DNA of 64,000 bases from Brevibacillus borstelensis (GTDB lineage Bacteria; Bacillota; Bacilli; Brevibacillales; Brevibacillaceae): assembly GCF_003710865.1 (NCBI RefSeq), contig NZ_RHHO01000056.1:1-64000 (forward strand), written 5' to 3'. A program made the translations under genes and the position numbers. Below, one piece after another: positions 54,422 to 63,745 of this stretch. How positions within the stretch are numbered: the first letter of the stretch is position 1; every line of letters starts with the position of its first letter. The notes under the pieces were generated by a model. That model worked only from the letters and a program-made list of their open reading frames with translations, had not been told where the DNA came from and ran no database searches.

Positions 54422-54435
54422 GGAGAGGGAATTGC

Positions 54436-57303
54436 ATGCCATTGGAACATATTGTGGTGAAAGGTGCCCGTGCCCACAACCTGAAAAACGTCGATGTCGT
54501 CATTCCTCGCGACAAGTTTGTCGTGCTGACGGGGTTGTCGGGCTCAGGGAAGTCATCGCTTGCATTTGATACGATTTACGCCGAAGGACAGCGGCGGTAT
54601 GTGGAGTCGCTGTCCGCCTATGCCCGTCAATTTCTCGGGCAGATGGACAAGCCGGACGTCGACTCCATCGAAGGCTTGTCCCCTGCCATTTCGATCGACC
54701 AGAAGACGACGAGCCGCAACCCGCGATCTACAGTAGGGACTGTTACCGAGATTTACGATTACCTGCGCCTTTTGTACGCGCGCATCGGGAGAGCGATCTG
54801 TCCCGAACACGGCATCGAGATTCAGTCCCAGACGGTTGAGCAGATGGTCGACCGCGTGATGGAGTACCCTGAGCGTACCCGGCTGCAAATCTTGGCCCCG
54901 ATGGTTCAGGGACGCAAAGGAGAGCACGTCAAGCTCCTGGAGGACATCCGCAAGCAGGGCTTTGTCCGCGTGCGGGTAGATGGCGAGATTCGCGATTTGT
55001 CCGAGGAGATCAAGCTGGAGAAAAACAAAAAGCACAGCATTGAGGTCGTCGTGGACCGGATTGTCGTCAAGCCGGACGTTCAGGCGCGGCTGGCCGATTC
55101 GCTGGAGACCGCGCTTCGTCTGGCCGATGGAAAGGTGATCGTCGATGTCATGGAGCAGGAAGAGCTGTTGTTCAGTGAAAAGCACTCCTGCCCGATCTGC
55201 GGATTTTCCATCGGCGAGCTGGAGCCGCGCATGTTTTCGTTCAACAGCCCATTCGGCGCCTGCCCGGAGTGCGATGGTCTGGGCGTCAAACTGGAAGTGG
55301 ACCCGGACATGGTTGTACCCGACGTCACCAAGTCGCTTGCCGACGGTGCCATCGGAGCCTGGGAGCCGAAGTCCTCGACGTACTATCAGCAGCTTCTGGA
55401 GTCCGCTTGCCGTCATTTTGACATTCGGATGGACATTCCGTACGAGGAGCTTCCAGAGGAGCACAAGCAAATCCTGATGTACGGCAGCCAGGGAGAAAAA
55501 ATCCAGTTCCGCTACGAAAACGAGTTTGGCCAGGTCAGAGAGGCGACCGTTCCTTTCGAGGGAGTCGTGATCAATTTGCAGCGCCGCCATCTGGAGACCA
55601 GCTCCGACTATATTCGCGAACAAATCGAAGGCTTCATGAGCCAGAAGCATTGTCCTGTCTGCAAAGGACATCGCCTTCGTCAGGAAAGTCTGGCCGTCCG
55701 GGTGGGCGGTCGCAGCATTTCCGAACTGACCGATTTGTCCATCACCGACGCGTACGAGTTTATCGACACACTGGATCTGACTGAGAAGGAAATGAAGATC
55801 GCCAACCTGATCGTCAAGGAAATCAAGGCGCGCCTCAACTTCCTGATCGACGTCGGACTGGACTACCTGACGCTGAGCCGTGCGGCGGGAACCCTTTCCG
55901 GAGGGGAGGCGCAGCGCATCCGGCTTGCTACCCAGATCGGTTCCAGTCTGATGGGCGTTCTCTATATCCTGGACGAGCCGAGCATCGGTCTCCATCAGCG
56001 CGACAACGCCCGCCTGATCAAGACGCTGGAGCATATGACCAAGCTGGGCAATACGCTGATCGTCGTAGAGCACGACGAGGATACGATGATGGCTTGCGAC
56101 TACATCATCGACATTGGACCAGGTGCCGGTATTCACGGCGGCAAAGTCATCGCTGCAGGTACACCGCAGGAAGTGATGGAGAACCCCGATTCTTTGACGG
56201 GCGCTTACTTGAGCGGACGCAAGTTCATTCCGGTTCCGATGGAGCGCCGCAAGCCAAACGGCAAATGGCTAACCATCGAGGGAGCAAAGGAAAACAACCT
56301 GAAAAACGTCACCGTGAAAATTCCGCTCGGCCTGTTTGTCGCTGTCACAGGCGTTTCCGGTTCTGGAAAGAGCACGTTGATCAACGAGATTTTGCACAAG
56401 GCGCTGGCACGCGAGCTCAACCGGGCCAAGGCAAAGCCGGGCGAGCACCGTCGGATCACGGGTCTGGAGCACCTCGACAAGGTGATCGATATCGACCAGT
56501 CGCCGATCGGACGCACGCCGCGATCCAACCCTGCCACGTATACCGGCGTGTTTGACGATATCCGCGACCTGTTTGCCTCGACCAACGAAGCGAAGGTCCG
56601 CGGCTACAAAAAGGGCCGCTTCAGCTTCAACGTAAAGGGCGGCCGCTGCGAAGCGTGCAGCGGTGACGGGATCATCAAGATTGAAATGCATTTCCTGCCC
56701 GACGTCTACGTACCCTGCGAGGTTTGCCACGGCAAGCGCTACAATCGGGAGACGCTGGAAGTGAAGTACAAAGGGAAAAGCATTGCCGACGTCCTGGAAA
56801 TGACGATTGAGGATTCGCTGGAGTACTTCCGCAACCTGCCGAGGATCGAGCGGAAGCTGCAAACCTTGCTCGACGTGGGGCTGGGCTACATGAAGCTGGG
56901 ACAGCCGGCCACTACGCTCTCGGGCGGGGAAGCGCAGCGCGTCAAGCTGGCGTCGGAGCTTTACCGCCGCAGCTCCGGCCGTACCCTTTATATCCTGGAT
57001 GAACCGACGACCGGGCTGCACACTGACGATATTGACCGCTTGCTGAAAGTGCTTCAGCGGTTGGTGGAAAACGGGGATACGGTGCTGGTAATCGAGCACA
57101 ACCTGGACGTTATCAAGACAGTGGATCACATCATCGATTTGGGACCTGAAGGCGGTACCCGCGGCGGACAAATCGTAGGGACGGGAACGCCTGAGGAGTT
57201 GGCGGAGGTACAGGGCTCTTACACGGGCCAGTTCCTGAAGCCCATCCTGGAACGCGACCGCGCTCGTACAGTCGCAAGATGGGAGGAGCTCGTCTCCAAG
57301 TAA
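54436..57303 (+). CDS. uvrA: Excinuclease ABC subunit A
   Basis: A 955-residue full-length UvrA, the damage sensor. There are two ABC cassettes: Walker [15 protein letters not shown] and [14 protein letters not shown], signatures [12 protein letters not shown] and [12 protein letters not shown]. Zinc-binding Cys pairs occur at CPICGFS ... CPEC, at CPVCKGH, and in the C-terminal CEACSGDG ... [10 protein letters not shown] module. GGAGAGGG lies before the ATG, 14 nt after uvrB, so uvrB-uvrA form one operon. No frameshift or missing motif. Confidence 0.98.
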   Translation: MPLEHIVVKGARAHNLKNVDVVIPRDKFVVLTGLSGSGKSSLAFDTIYAEGQRRYVESLSAYARQFLGQMDKPDVDSIEGLSPAISIDQKTTSRNPRSTVGTVTEIYDYLRLLYARIGRAICPEHGIEIQSQTVEQMVDRVMEYPERTRLQILAPMVQGRKGEHVKLLEDIRKQGFVRVRVDGEIRDLSEEIKLEKNKKHSIEVVVDRIVVKPDVQARLADSLETALRLADGKVIVDVMEQEELLFSEKHSCPICGFSIGELEPRMFSFNSPFGACPECDGLGVKLEVDPDMVVPDVTKSLADGAIGAWEPKSSTYYQQLLESACRHFDIRMDIPYEELPEEHKQILMYGSQGEKIQFRYENEFGQVREATVPFEGVVINLQRRHLETSSDYIREQIEGFMSQKHCPVCKGHRLRQESLAVRVGGRSISELTDLSITDAYEFIDTLDLTEKEMKIANLIVKEIKARLNFLIDVGLDYLTLSRAAGTLSGGEAQRIRLATQIGSSLMGVLYILDEPSIGLHQRDNARLIKTLEHMTKLGNTLIVVEHDEDTMMACDYIIDIGPGAGIHGGKVIAAGTPQEVMENPDSLTGAYLSGRKFIPVPMERRKPNGKWLTIEGAKENNLKNVTVKIPLGLFVAVTGVSGSGKSTLINEILHKALARELNRAKAKPGEHRRITGLEHLDKVIDIDQSPIGRTPRSNPATYTGVFDDIRDLFASTNEAKVRGYKKGRFSFNVKGGRCEACSGDGIIKIEMHFLPDVYVPCEVCHGKRYNRETLEVKYKGKSIADVLEMTIEDSLEYFRNLPRIERKLQTLLDVGLGYMKLGQPATTLSGGEAQRVKLASELYRRSSGRTLYILDEPTTGLHTDDIDRLLKVLQRLVENGDTVLVIEHNLDVIKTVDHIIDLGPEGGTRGGQIVGTGTPEELAEVQGSYTGQFLKPILERDRARTVARWEELVSK

Positions 57304-57461
57304 GCGCAACTGACATGAGCGGGAGTGCTTGTGAGTATAATGGACTATAAGTGCGTCATCCAAGATTGCGCAAAGATATCAGCAAAATATGCTTATATTT
57401 CCAAGCTGGCACATACAGGCGAAAACGAAATAAGAACGCTCTTCAAGAGATGCACGATACA

Positions 57462-57490
57462 GCCCGGAGTAATCGCTCCGGGTTTTCTTT
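57462..57490 (+). terminator. Terminator after uvrA
   Basis: CCCGGAG pairs with CTCCGGG, followed by TTTTCTTT. The 57304-57588 gap has no other recognised feature. Confidence 0.8.
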
Positions 57491-57588
57491 CCGATGAAGT
57501 AAAGAGGATTCCATTCAAATGATCGATTGTTTTGTCACTGGTCAAAACACTCAACCAGTTGATGGATGTAAAGGGAGAGTGCAAAGAG

Positions 57589-58218
57589 ATGGAGCTCGTG
57601 AAAGAAGCGCTGGCTTCCTTGCCAGAGGGTCTGGTAAAAAAAGCGGAGCGATTTTTCGACGGCCAGGACCCGGCCCATGATTGGCAGCATAACTTGCGCG
57701 TCATCGGGCTTTGTGAGCGGATCGGACGCGAGGAAGGCGCAGATATGCAAATTCTTCGGCTGGCTGCCTTGCTCCACGACATTGGACGTGCGGAAGAGAG
57801 GCGGACGGGAGAGTGCCATGCGGAAATCAGCGCACGCCTCGTGCCGGAGCTGCTGACTGAGTACGGTTATTCCGAAGAACAAGCAGCGCTTGTCCAGCAG
57901 GTGATTCTTGCACACCGTTTTCGCAAGGAGCGGCCTCCGACTTCGCTAGAGGACAAGATCTTATTCGATGCCGACAAACTGGACTCAATCGGCGCGATCG
58001 GGATTGCCCGTGCCTTCGCCTACTCGGGAGTAATCGGACAGCCGATTGTCTCCGATGACCCTTCCGTGCACACTCCAGCCAGGGAGTACGAGTGGAAGCT
58101 CAGCCGCATACAAGAACGACTGATGACGAGCACGGCTCGTCGTATAGCAGAAGAGCGACACACCTTTATGGAGCTTTTTTTTGCACAATGGAAGAAAGAA
58201 CTGCATGGGATGCTTTAG
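57589..58218 (+). CDS. HD domain phosphohydrolase
   Basis: A 209-residue cytosolic HD-superfamily protein like YedJ. The metal ligands are H (DPAHDWQHNLRV), HD (LAALLHDIGRAEE), then GECHAEISARL and ILAHRFRKE, ending with LFDADKLDSIGAIGIARAF. Substrates of this subgroup are thought to be nucleotides or related phosphates; not determined here. ATG 57589 follows AAAGGGAGAG; an in-frame GTG-type upstream reading is not needed. The next gene starts 47 nt later and may be cotranscribed. Confidence 0.88.
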   Translation: MELVKEALASLPEGLVKKAERFFDGQDPAHDWQHNLRVIGLCERIGREEGADMQILRLAALLHDIGRAEERRTGECHAEISARLVPELLTEYGYSEEQAALVQQVILAHRFRKERPPTSLEDKILFDADKLDSIGAIGIARAFAYSGVIGQPIVSDDPSVHTPAREYEWKLSRIQERLMTSTARRIAEERHTFMELFFAQWKKELHGML

Positions 58219-58265
58219 GGACAAATTTGCCAGCTTCTGAATCAAGAGGGAAGGAGGGGAGACGG

Positions 58266-58625
58266 ATGATTCGGTGGATAGTCAAGCTTTTGTTAAACGG
58301 TGCAGCCCTGCTGCTGATTAGCCAGTGGTTTGAGGCGATTACCCTCTCCAGTTTTGGTGTAGCGGTGTGGGCAGCTTTCATTTTGGGATTGGTCAACACG
58401 TTTATCAGGCCGATCCTGGTTTTCTTTTCCTTGCCGCTCCACTTTTTGACGCTGGGGCTGTTTTGGTTTGTGATAAATACGCTCACCTTTGCGCTGACGG
58501 CCTATTTGATCGATGGCTTTGAGGTGGGGAACTGGCCGGGATCATTCTGGACGGTTCTGATGGCAGCGGTGCTGATGAGCTTGTTTGGATGGATCATTGA
58601 AGGTGTCCTCAGCAAAAAGAAGTAG
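58266..58625 (+). CDS. YvlD/phage-holin-4-like membrane protein
   Basis: A 119-residue protein with four hydrophobic helices, ending VLSKKK. The pattern IRWIVKLLLNGAALLLISQWF, GLVNTFIRPILVFFSLPLHFLTLGLFWFVINTLTF fits the YvlD/PF04020 family (superficially like phage holins), often placed in envelope-stress operons. Role unknown; not evidence of a prophage. GAAGGAGGGG gives a strong start. A terminator follows. Confidence 0.87.
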   Translation: MIRWIVKLLLNGAALLLISQWFEAITLSSFGVAVWAAFILGLVNTFIRPILVFFSLPLHFLTLGLFWFVINTLTFALTAYLIDGFEVGNWPGSFWTVLMAAVLMSLFGWIIEGVLSKKK

Positions 58626-58708
58626 GCAGCGTTGAAAGAGAGGACACGACGGGTTGTCGCCAGTTGACTGGAAAAACCGGAAGACTGGCTGAACGATATC
58701 AGGAAAAA

Positions 58709-58760
58709 GAAAGCGGCTGTCTTCATTTGAAAGTCTTTCCGAAGTGACAGCCGCTTTTTC
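58709..58760. terminator. Terminator between yvlD-like and agr-like genes
   Basis: AAAGCGGCTGTC pairs with GACAGCCGCTTT, with A-run before and TTTC after. It could terminate the convergent agr-like transcript too. Confidence 0.8.
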
Positions 58761-58834
58761 ATGTAAAAAAGGGGCCCCGCTTGCTTCGGGAACACCCTCT
58801 TGCATTTTTAAGATCGTAATAAAATCGTAAGAGA

Positions 58835-58963
58835 CTACTGCTGTTTTTCCCGCTGAGAAGGAGGAATCGGTTCGTAGAGGAACCCCCCCTTTAATACACC
58901 GGCAACATGCAAGGCAGACAAGGATGCAAAGAAATCTGACGTCAGTTTACGCAATTTCTTCAT
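58835..58963 (-). CDS. AgrD-like autoinducer prepeptide without Cys
   Basis: A 42-residue prepeptide, start overlapping the agrB stop by 4 nt (ATGA), ribosome site AAAGGGTGG. It has the AgrD plan: an amphipathic basic leader (MKKLRKLTSDFFASLSALH), a short central segment VAGVLKGGFL, then the recognition tail YEPIPPSQREKQQ, where Y-E-P is the hallmark. Usual AgrD has Cys, sometimes Ser, for the (thio)lactone ring; here the matching position is Gly and no Cys exists. A run of seven G codes for the KGG; a read error would break the frame, but YEP argues for correctness. The product may be linear or cyclised through Lys. Confidence 0.75.
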   Translation of the reverse strand: MKKLRKLTSDFFASLSALHVAGVLKGGFLYEPIPPSQREKQQ

Positions 58964-59577
58964 AACGTACCACCCTTTCTTAACATTTGTTCCAGGCCGG
59001 CCACCATACGATACGAAACCGGATGGAGGTGCAGCGACTGCAGAAAAACAGCAAGCGAATATATCAATGCTATTTTCTGGTAATATACTACCAGAAAAAG
59101 TATGAAAGTGCAACCTATCGTAATCAGAAATAGGATCACTTTTTTGCTGATTTGTCTGACTCTTTCATTGGTAGGCAAATAAGTGTGGGCGGCAGGAGCA
59201 TATTTCACATTGATCAGAAAGGCTGCCCCCATAGAAATGACAATCCAGAAATAGGCCAAAGATGTGGTAAGTACGGGGAGATGAGCCATCACATATCCTG
59301 CTCCTGACAAAGTTGCTGTCCCGACGATGAGACAAGACCCGGGTGTGCTCATGTGAACACCCCCGGTAAAGAGACGATGCAGAAAGTAGATAGTGGTTAG
59401 GAGAAAAACTTCCCCGACGATGCCAAGAAGGATTGAGACAAGGAACAGAAACATCACGTTTAATAGATTTAGAAGAAAGATTTCAATTCCGTGTGACAGC
59501 TCCTCCTCTGTATGAATCGTATCTTCAGACATGATTTTTCTTGCGATCCGCTTCGATGTCTTTTCCATCCATCCCAT
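58960..59577 (-). CDS. agrB: AgrB-like peptide-processing membrane protease
   Basis: A 205-residue membrane protein with about five helices. The active site is intact: HRLFTGGVHMSTPGSC contains Arg68, Gly-Gly, His75 and Cys82, aligning with the His-Cys pair of S. aureus AgrB. It cleaves the AgrD tail and normally cyclises and exports the peptide. AAGGAG precedes the ATG. It lies 15 nt after the kinase gene and is coupled to the AgrD-like gene. It is the middle gene of a kinase-agrB-agrD operon. Confidence 0.92.
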   Translation of the reverse strand: MGWMEKTSKRIARKIMSEDTIHTEEELSHGIEIFLLNLLNVMFLFLVSILLGIVGEVFLLTTIYFLHRLFTGGVHMSTPGSCLIVGTATLSGAGYVMAHLPVLTTSLAYFWIVISMGAAFLINVKYAPAAHTYLPTNERVRQISKKVILFLITIGCTFILFLVVYYQKIALIYSLAVFLQSLHLHPVSYRMVAGLEQMLRKGGTL

Positions 59578-59591
59578 GGAAACACTCCTTT

Positions 59592-60932
59592 TTACAAGCC
59601 AAAGGAAATTCGAAAGCTGGTGACGCCTTGTTCCGATTGAACCTGAATCTTGCCGCCATATCGTTCGGTCACGGATTTGACGACAGCGAGCCCGACCCCT
59701 CCTTCTCCATTGGTTTTCGTTGTATATCCCAGTTGGAAAATAGCCTGCAGCTTCTCTTTTGGAATCGTAGGTCCGCTATTTTCGATATAAAGGTATTGCT
59801 CACCCTCGGAATAACCCCATTCCAGCTTTATGTAACGGTTCTCCTCGAGCTCGTAGGAGGAGGCTCGGATAGCATTGTCGAAAAGGTTGCCGATAATCTT
59901 GATCAGGTCATACGTTCGAATGAAAGAAAACTGATGAGTCCCGAAGATTTTGATGTCGCACGATATTCGTTCGGCGATGCAAATAGCCATTTTGGATTGA
60001 AACAGAGCAGAAATGGCCGGGTTTTGAATGCCTTCCAAAACTTGGACACTGTTTTCTACTGCTTGCTCGATGGACACCGTTTCCTGCAGAAGCTGCTGCA
60101 CGTATTCTTTGCCCATATCATGCATGCCTTCCTTCAGGAAGCCATTGATAGCCGTGTAGTGGTTGAGAGAATCGTGCTTGATGGACCGGATCGCGGTCAA
60201 AAGGTCGTTGATGCTTTGCAGATAAGGAGTCTCCGTTTCGGTCTCGACGCGGTTAATCGTCAGGTTGACGTAAATTCGGAACAGGTAGACGATCACAATA
60301 AACAAGAACAGAATGACAAGTTGAAAGAATAGCTGATATTGTGTCGTGTAGAATTGAAGCAATGGAGAATTGTTTCCCCTGATAAAAAATGAAGTATTCA
60401 TAAACAAGATCAACAAAAATTCAATGCTACCAATCAAAATCAGCATGAACAGGTAACGGTTATGACGGTTTTGCGGAACCATCCTGCGCAAATCGATCTT
60501 GAGCATTCGCAGAAAAAAGGCCAAAAGAGCCAAGACAAATAAATAAAGAAATCCTGCAAAATGCTGTAGAAATGATGTGGTAAGAATGTCAAATCCGTAA
60601 ATCTGCTGGCTGTTTAACAGCATCAAAATTACGAATTCTGCGAGGATCATGCTACCAATTGAGGCAATCGTCATGGAAACCGCCATAAATATCTTTGCTC
60701 TAAAGAGAAAAAGAATAAACAGATAGGTAAAAAGAAGCATCGTGACAATTTTTGGTTGATAGGGGACGTTGAGAAAGCTGAGCGACTCCCCTGCAATAGC
60801 GAACAGCATACAAAAAACGACAGTTTTCTTCAGATGAGCAACCGGAGATTGATTGAATATGGCAAAACCGATTGTCAGAAGCAAGAAGGCTTCAGGTACA
60901 TCTATTAGGAAGAAACGGAGCAGGAAATCCAA
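59592..60932 (-). CDS. AgrC-like GHKL sensor histidine kinase
   Basis: A 446-residue kinase. The first ~230 residues have six or seven transmembrane helices, as in AgrC/ComP-type peptide receptors. The phosphoacceptor is His253 in SIKHDSLNHYTAINGF. The HATPase has NLFDNAIRAS (N box), ENSGPTIP and TNGEGGVGLAVVKS (G boxes). It starts at TTG with GGAGG about 9 nt upstream. It would sense the AgrD-derived peptide. No response regulator gene is nearby, which is odd for an agr locus; the partner must be elsewhere. Confidence 0.88.
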   Translation of the reverse strand: MDFLLRFFLIDVPEAFLLLTIGFAIFNQSPVAHLKKTVVFCMLFAIAGESLSFLNVPYQPKIVTMLLFTYLFILFLFRAKIFMAVSMTIASIGSMILAEFVILMLLNSQQIYGFDILTTSFLQHFAGFLYLFVLALLAFFLRMLKIDLRRMVPQNRHNRYLFMLILIGSIEFLLILFMNTSFFIRGNNSPLLQFYTTQYQLFFQLVILFLFIVIVYLFRIYVNLTINRVETETETPYLQSINDLLTAIRSIKHDSLNHYTAINGFLKEGMHDMGKEYVQQLLQETVSIEQAVENSVQVLEGIQNPAISALFQSKMAICIAERISCDIKIFGTHQFSFIRTYDLIKIIGNLFDNAIRASSYELEENRYIKLEWGYSEGEQYLYIENSGPTIPKEKLQAIFQLGYTTKTNGEGGVGLAVVKSVTERYGGKIQVQSEQGVTSFRISFGL

Positions 60933-60989
60933 TTGCCTTGCCTCCTCTCAATCTGTAACACACATACGAAAAACGGGGGCAATTATGTA

Positions 60990-61018
60990 ACTATAGTATA
61001 GCAGAGAGTATGTAACAA
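60990..61018 (-). promoter_or_regulatory. Sigma-A promoter of the agr-like operon
   Basis: On the minus strand TTGTTA (61018-61013), 17 nt, TATAGT (60995-60990), about 58 nt before the kinase start. Confidence 0.65.
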
Positions 61019-61096
61019 AGATGAAACACTAATTCTATCTTATGAAATAAGTCGATTAATGTAAATGATGTTAGAAGAGTTTGAATAGTCCGATGT

Positions 61097-61125
61097 TGAG
61101 AGCTGCCGGCTCTTTCGATACAATG
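61097..61125 (+). promoter_or_regulatory. Sigma-A promoter of hprK
   Basis: TTGAGA (61097), 17 nt, TACAAT (61120). Between them AGAGCTGCCGGCTCT is a dyad in the spacer. Confidence 0.7.
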
Positions 61126-61172
61126 AGGATACAAAATCGGGACGAGCGCAATAGACTTGGAGGGGAAGACGA

Positions 61173-62108
61173 GTGAGAAAAACAAAAGTAAGTCACCTGA
61201 TGGATCATTTCAACATGAAGCTGCTAAGCGGTGAAGAAGGACTGGGAAGAGAGATAACGGTAACAGACCTAAGCCGTCCTGGTCTTCAGCTAGCTGGCTA
61301 TTACTCGTATTACGCCGCAGAACGCATTCAACTGTTCGGGTTGACCGAAATTAACTTTTTCGAGACGCTCACCAGGGAAGAACGGCTGGAACGCATGCGA
61401 TTTCTCATGCAAGAGGAAACCCCTTGTTTCTGTGTGACCCGCAACCTGCAGGTGCCGGAAGAAATACTGGAGATATCCAATGAACGCGGTCTTCCTGTCC
61501 TCCAATCCTCGCTCGCGACCACTACGTTGGTAGGCAAAGTCACCAATTACCTGGAGAACCGGCTGGCTCCGACGACCACCATTCACGGTGTATTGACGGA
61601 CATCTACGGGGTAGGCGTACTGATTATGGGTTCGAGCGGGATTGGAAAAAGTGAGGCCGCCCTGGAGCTGGTAAAGCGGGGGCATCGTCTCGTGGCTGAT
61701 GACGCGGTGGAAATTCGCCAGACTCAGGGTGAACAGTTGGTCGGAAGCGCTCCTGAGCTGATTCAGCATTTGCTTGAAATCCGCGGCGTGGGCATTATCA
61801 ATGTGATGACGATGTTTGGAGCGGGTGCTGTACGGAATGTAAAAAATATCGCCATGGTGGTCCAACTGGAGCTGTGGGAGCCGCATAAGCAATACGAACG
61901 ACTCGGACTGGACGAAGAGACGATCAAGATTATGGACACGGAAATCCCGATCATCACGGTGCCTGTCCGCCCTGGCCGCAACTTGGCGGTCATCATCGAA
62001 GTGGCCGCGATGAACTTCAGGCTGAAGCGGATGGGGTACAACGCCGCGGTCCATTTTTCCAAAAAGCAGTCCGATATGATTTTGGAGGACACCGATTCCG
62101 ACTTGTAA
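61173..62108 (+). CDS. hprK: HPr kinase/phosphorylase
   Basis: A 311-residue bifunctional enzyme that phosphorylates HPr on Ser46 and removes it, the hub of carbon catabolite repression through CcpA. The P-loop is G153-SSGIGKS160, the HPrK signature is [21 protein letters not shown], and His138 in TIHGVL is the phosphorylase residue. GTG start with GGAGGGG upstream. The lgt and ppaX genes that follow hprK in B. subtilis are absent here; an acyltransferase follows directly. Confidence 0.97.
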   Translation: MRKTKVSHLMDHFNMKLLSGEEGLGREITVTDLSRPGLQLAGYYSYYAAERIQLFGLTEINFFETLTREERLERMRFLMQEETPCFCVTRNLQVPEEILEISNERGLPVLQSSLATTTLVGKVTNYLENRLAPTTTIHGVLTDIYGVGVLIMGSSGIGKSEAALELVKRGHRLVADDAVEIRQTQGEQLVGSAPELIQHLLEIRGVGIINVMTMFGAGAVRNVKNIAMVVQLELWEPHKQYERLGLDEETIKIMDTEIPIITVPVRPGRNLAVIIEVAAMNFRLKRMGYNAAVHFSKKQSDMILEDTDSDL

Positions 62109-62173
62109 GAGAGCTTGTGCGAGAGACTTTTTTCAAACATCTTGTGGAAGGCACACGCGAAAGGGACGAGTAG

Positions 62174-62692
62174 ATGAGCAGAAAGACCAAACGATTTCCC
62201 GTCCACGGGGCGAATCCGTTGTGGCAGTTGTACCAAACCGTTAGCTTTTGGAAAGTGGTCAAGAGTTTTGTCGTCATCCAGATTGCCCGATACACGCCGT
62301 TTCTCTCCTGGAAAAACTGGCTCTACCGGACTTTTCTGCGTATGGAAATCGGAGAAAAGACAGCAGTAGCCTTGATGGTCATGATGGATATTATGTTTCC
62401 GGAGCTGATCAAGATCGGCCGCAATTGTGTGATCGGCTACAATACGACCATTCTTGCGCACGAGTACCTGGTAGATGAGTACCGCTTGGGAGAGGTCCGA
62501 ATCGAAGACCGAGTGCTGATCGGAGCGAACAGCACCATTTTGCCGGGAGTGACCATCGGCGAAGGGGCGATCGTGGCTGCCGGTACGGTCGTTCACAAGG
62601 ATGTTCCTCCCGGAGCGTTTGTGGGCGGCAATCCGATGCAGATCATTCGGGAAGGGATTGAGCAGCAAACCGTGGAGCAGACAACAACATAG
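62174..62692 (+). CDS. yvoF: Hexapeptide-repeat acyltransferase (YvoF-like)
   Basis: A 172-residue left-handed beta-helix acyltransferase. Hexapeptide repeats run from about residue 80 ([20 protein letters not shown] ... [39 protein letters not shown]). The N-terminal ~55 residues are basic and amphipathic, as in B. subtilis YvoF. The acceptor sugar or lipid is unknown. GGGACGAG is a weak ribosome site; it is 65 nt after hprK and probably cotranscribed. Confidence 0.87.
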   Translation: MSRKTKRFPVHGANPLWQLYQTVSFWKVVKSFVVIQIARYTPFLSWKNWLYRTFLRMEIGEKTAVALMVMMDIMFPELIKIGRNCVIGYNTTILAHEYLVDEYRLGEVRIEDRVLIGANSTILPGVTIGEGAIVAAGTVVHKDVPPGAFVGGNPMQIIREGIEQQTVEQTTT

Positions 62693-62821
62693 CAGAGCTG
62701 TAAGCATTCGAACCGCCGGGTAATCGGCGGTTTTGTTTTGTTTGTAATCGTCACTTGTTATTAAAGCGGGGCTTTCGTTTGCACTTCGTTGCGGGTTTTA
62801 TGTTGGCGGTTGGACAGGCTG

Positions 62822-63043
62822 TAGTGGAAGAGATGAAAAAGGAGAAAACCGCTCAAGGTTCGGTGGGACACTGCGAGGGGGCTGGACTGGCCGGCTCCAT
62901 TCCAAAAGCAAAACCGCGTCCAAAAGCAGCCTGCTCGAGGGGGCGTCTCAGAGTTGGACGCTAAAAGCGTGTTTTGCTTTTTCCATTCCGCCTGGGAGGT
63001 GTCCCAAAGACCTTCGCGGTTTTCTCCTTTTTCATCTCTACAC
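62822..63043. repeat. Large imperfect inverted repeat 1 between yvoF and hisZ
   Basis: A 23-nt block at 62830-62852 is repeated perfectly inverted at 63016-63038. Inward, GGGACAC, a CCATTCC-type block and AAAGCAAAAC also pair, so ~220 bp can form one long hairpin. Open frames on both strands here are composition artefacts. The whole gap 62693-63745 otherwise has no recognised gene. Confidence 0.7.
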
Positions 63044-63063
63044 TGTTGGTTTTCTTTACGAAA

Positions 63064-63093
63064 ACCAGTTCGGGCTAATGGCCGAACTGGTTT
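63064..63093 (+). terminator. Hairpin AACCAGTTCGG/CCGAACTGGTT
   Basis: A near-perfect 11-bp stem with an 8-nt loop, followed by TTTGAAAG. It may terminate the hprK-yvoF transcript; the T-run is short. Confidence 0.5.
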
Positions 63094-63179
63094 GAAAGAG
63101 GTTGGTTTGAAAGAGGTTGGTTTGAAAGAGGTTGGTTTGAAAGAGCTTCGTTCGAAAAAAGGTTCGTTTGAAAAGAGTT
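63089..63179 (+). repeat. 15-bp tandem repeat (four near-perfect plus two degenerate units)
   Basis: GGTTTGAAAGAGGTT recurs head-to-tail at 63089, 63104, 63119 and 63134, then degenerates in two further units. No spacers, so not CRISPR. Confidence 0.85.
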
Positions 63180-63325
63180 TTCGTCTCAAAGAGCCCCCTT
63201 CAGCTTACCTGGATCAGGTTTGTTGTGAGCCTTTAGACAATCTGCAGGCACCAACTGACAAAGCTTGCCATGAACCTTAGCCAACCTGAACGACCCTGCA
63301 TGCTTTTCAAAGCTCGGGGAAGCAG

Positions 63326-63545
63326 TTCTGCTCGCTGGAGAAGCCTGTTTCCAGTCGGAGCGACTAGCGAAGTCCAGCCCAGTGGAGCAATGGTCACGAG
63401 GAAACAGAATCGCAACCTATGAATTCACTCTGCAGCTACGCGTCGTTTTGCGATTCCCTCGGGACCATTGCGGAGCGGACAGTCATAGCTTCCTTGCGGG
63501 ACGTAGACCGGAGCGCAGAATGGAAACAGGCTTCTCTTCGCCACA
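63326..63545. repeat. Large imperfect inverted repeat 2 upstream of hisZ
   Basis: GAGAAGCCTGTTTCCA (63338-63353) pairs with TGGAAACAGGCTTCTC (63520-63535). GCAATGGTC...CGAGG...AATCGCAA (about 63388-63415) pairs with TTGCGATT..CCTCG..GACCATTGC (about 63448-63471). The parts between pair imperfectly. A transcript would fold into one long stem-loop of about 210 nt. It may be a decayed MITE or a structured leader. Confidence 0.65.
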
Positions 63546-63650
63546 GCCGCTTTAGAGGAAGCCGTACATACAAAGCAATAAGGGAAGGACTGTTGATTCA
63601 GATTAAGACTGCCAACAACAAACGGAATATTCAGACTATAAATGCCGCAG

Positions 63651-63679
63651 TTGACCGACAGATGGCAACATGTTAATCT
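63651..63679 (+). promoter_or_regulatory. Sigma-A promoter of hisZ
   Basis: TTGACC (63651), 17 nt, TAATCT (63674), 67 nt before the hisZ start. Confidence 0.65.
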
Positions 63680-63745
63680 TCTACTAACACTTTAGTTTGC
63701 TACCATATTAGCAGAGTAAAGCGAATGGATTCGGAGGGACATGCG

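Noticed and set aside
58266-58625. Prophage holin
   Set aside because: Family PF04020/YvlD is chromosomal and no phage genes are nearby.
63089-63179. Possible CRISPR array
   Set aside because: The units are contiguous 15-mers with no spacers and no cas genes are nearby.
62761-63280. Open frames on both strands of 108 and 142 codons with repeated KPTSF or LKEVG
   Set aside because: They read through the inverted repeat and 15-bp tandem repeat, have no ribosome site, and encode low-complexity products.
63300-63740. tRNA-His T-box or TPP riboswitch before hisZ
   Set aside because: No T-box signature, and the ACCTGGATCAGGT palindrome near 63210 lacks the TPP core.
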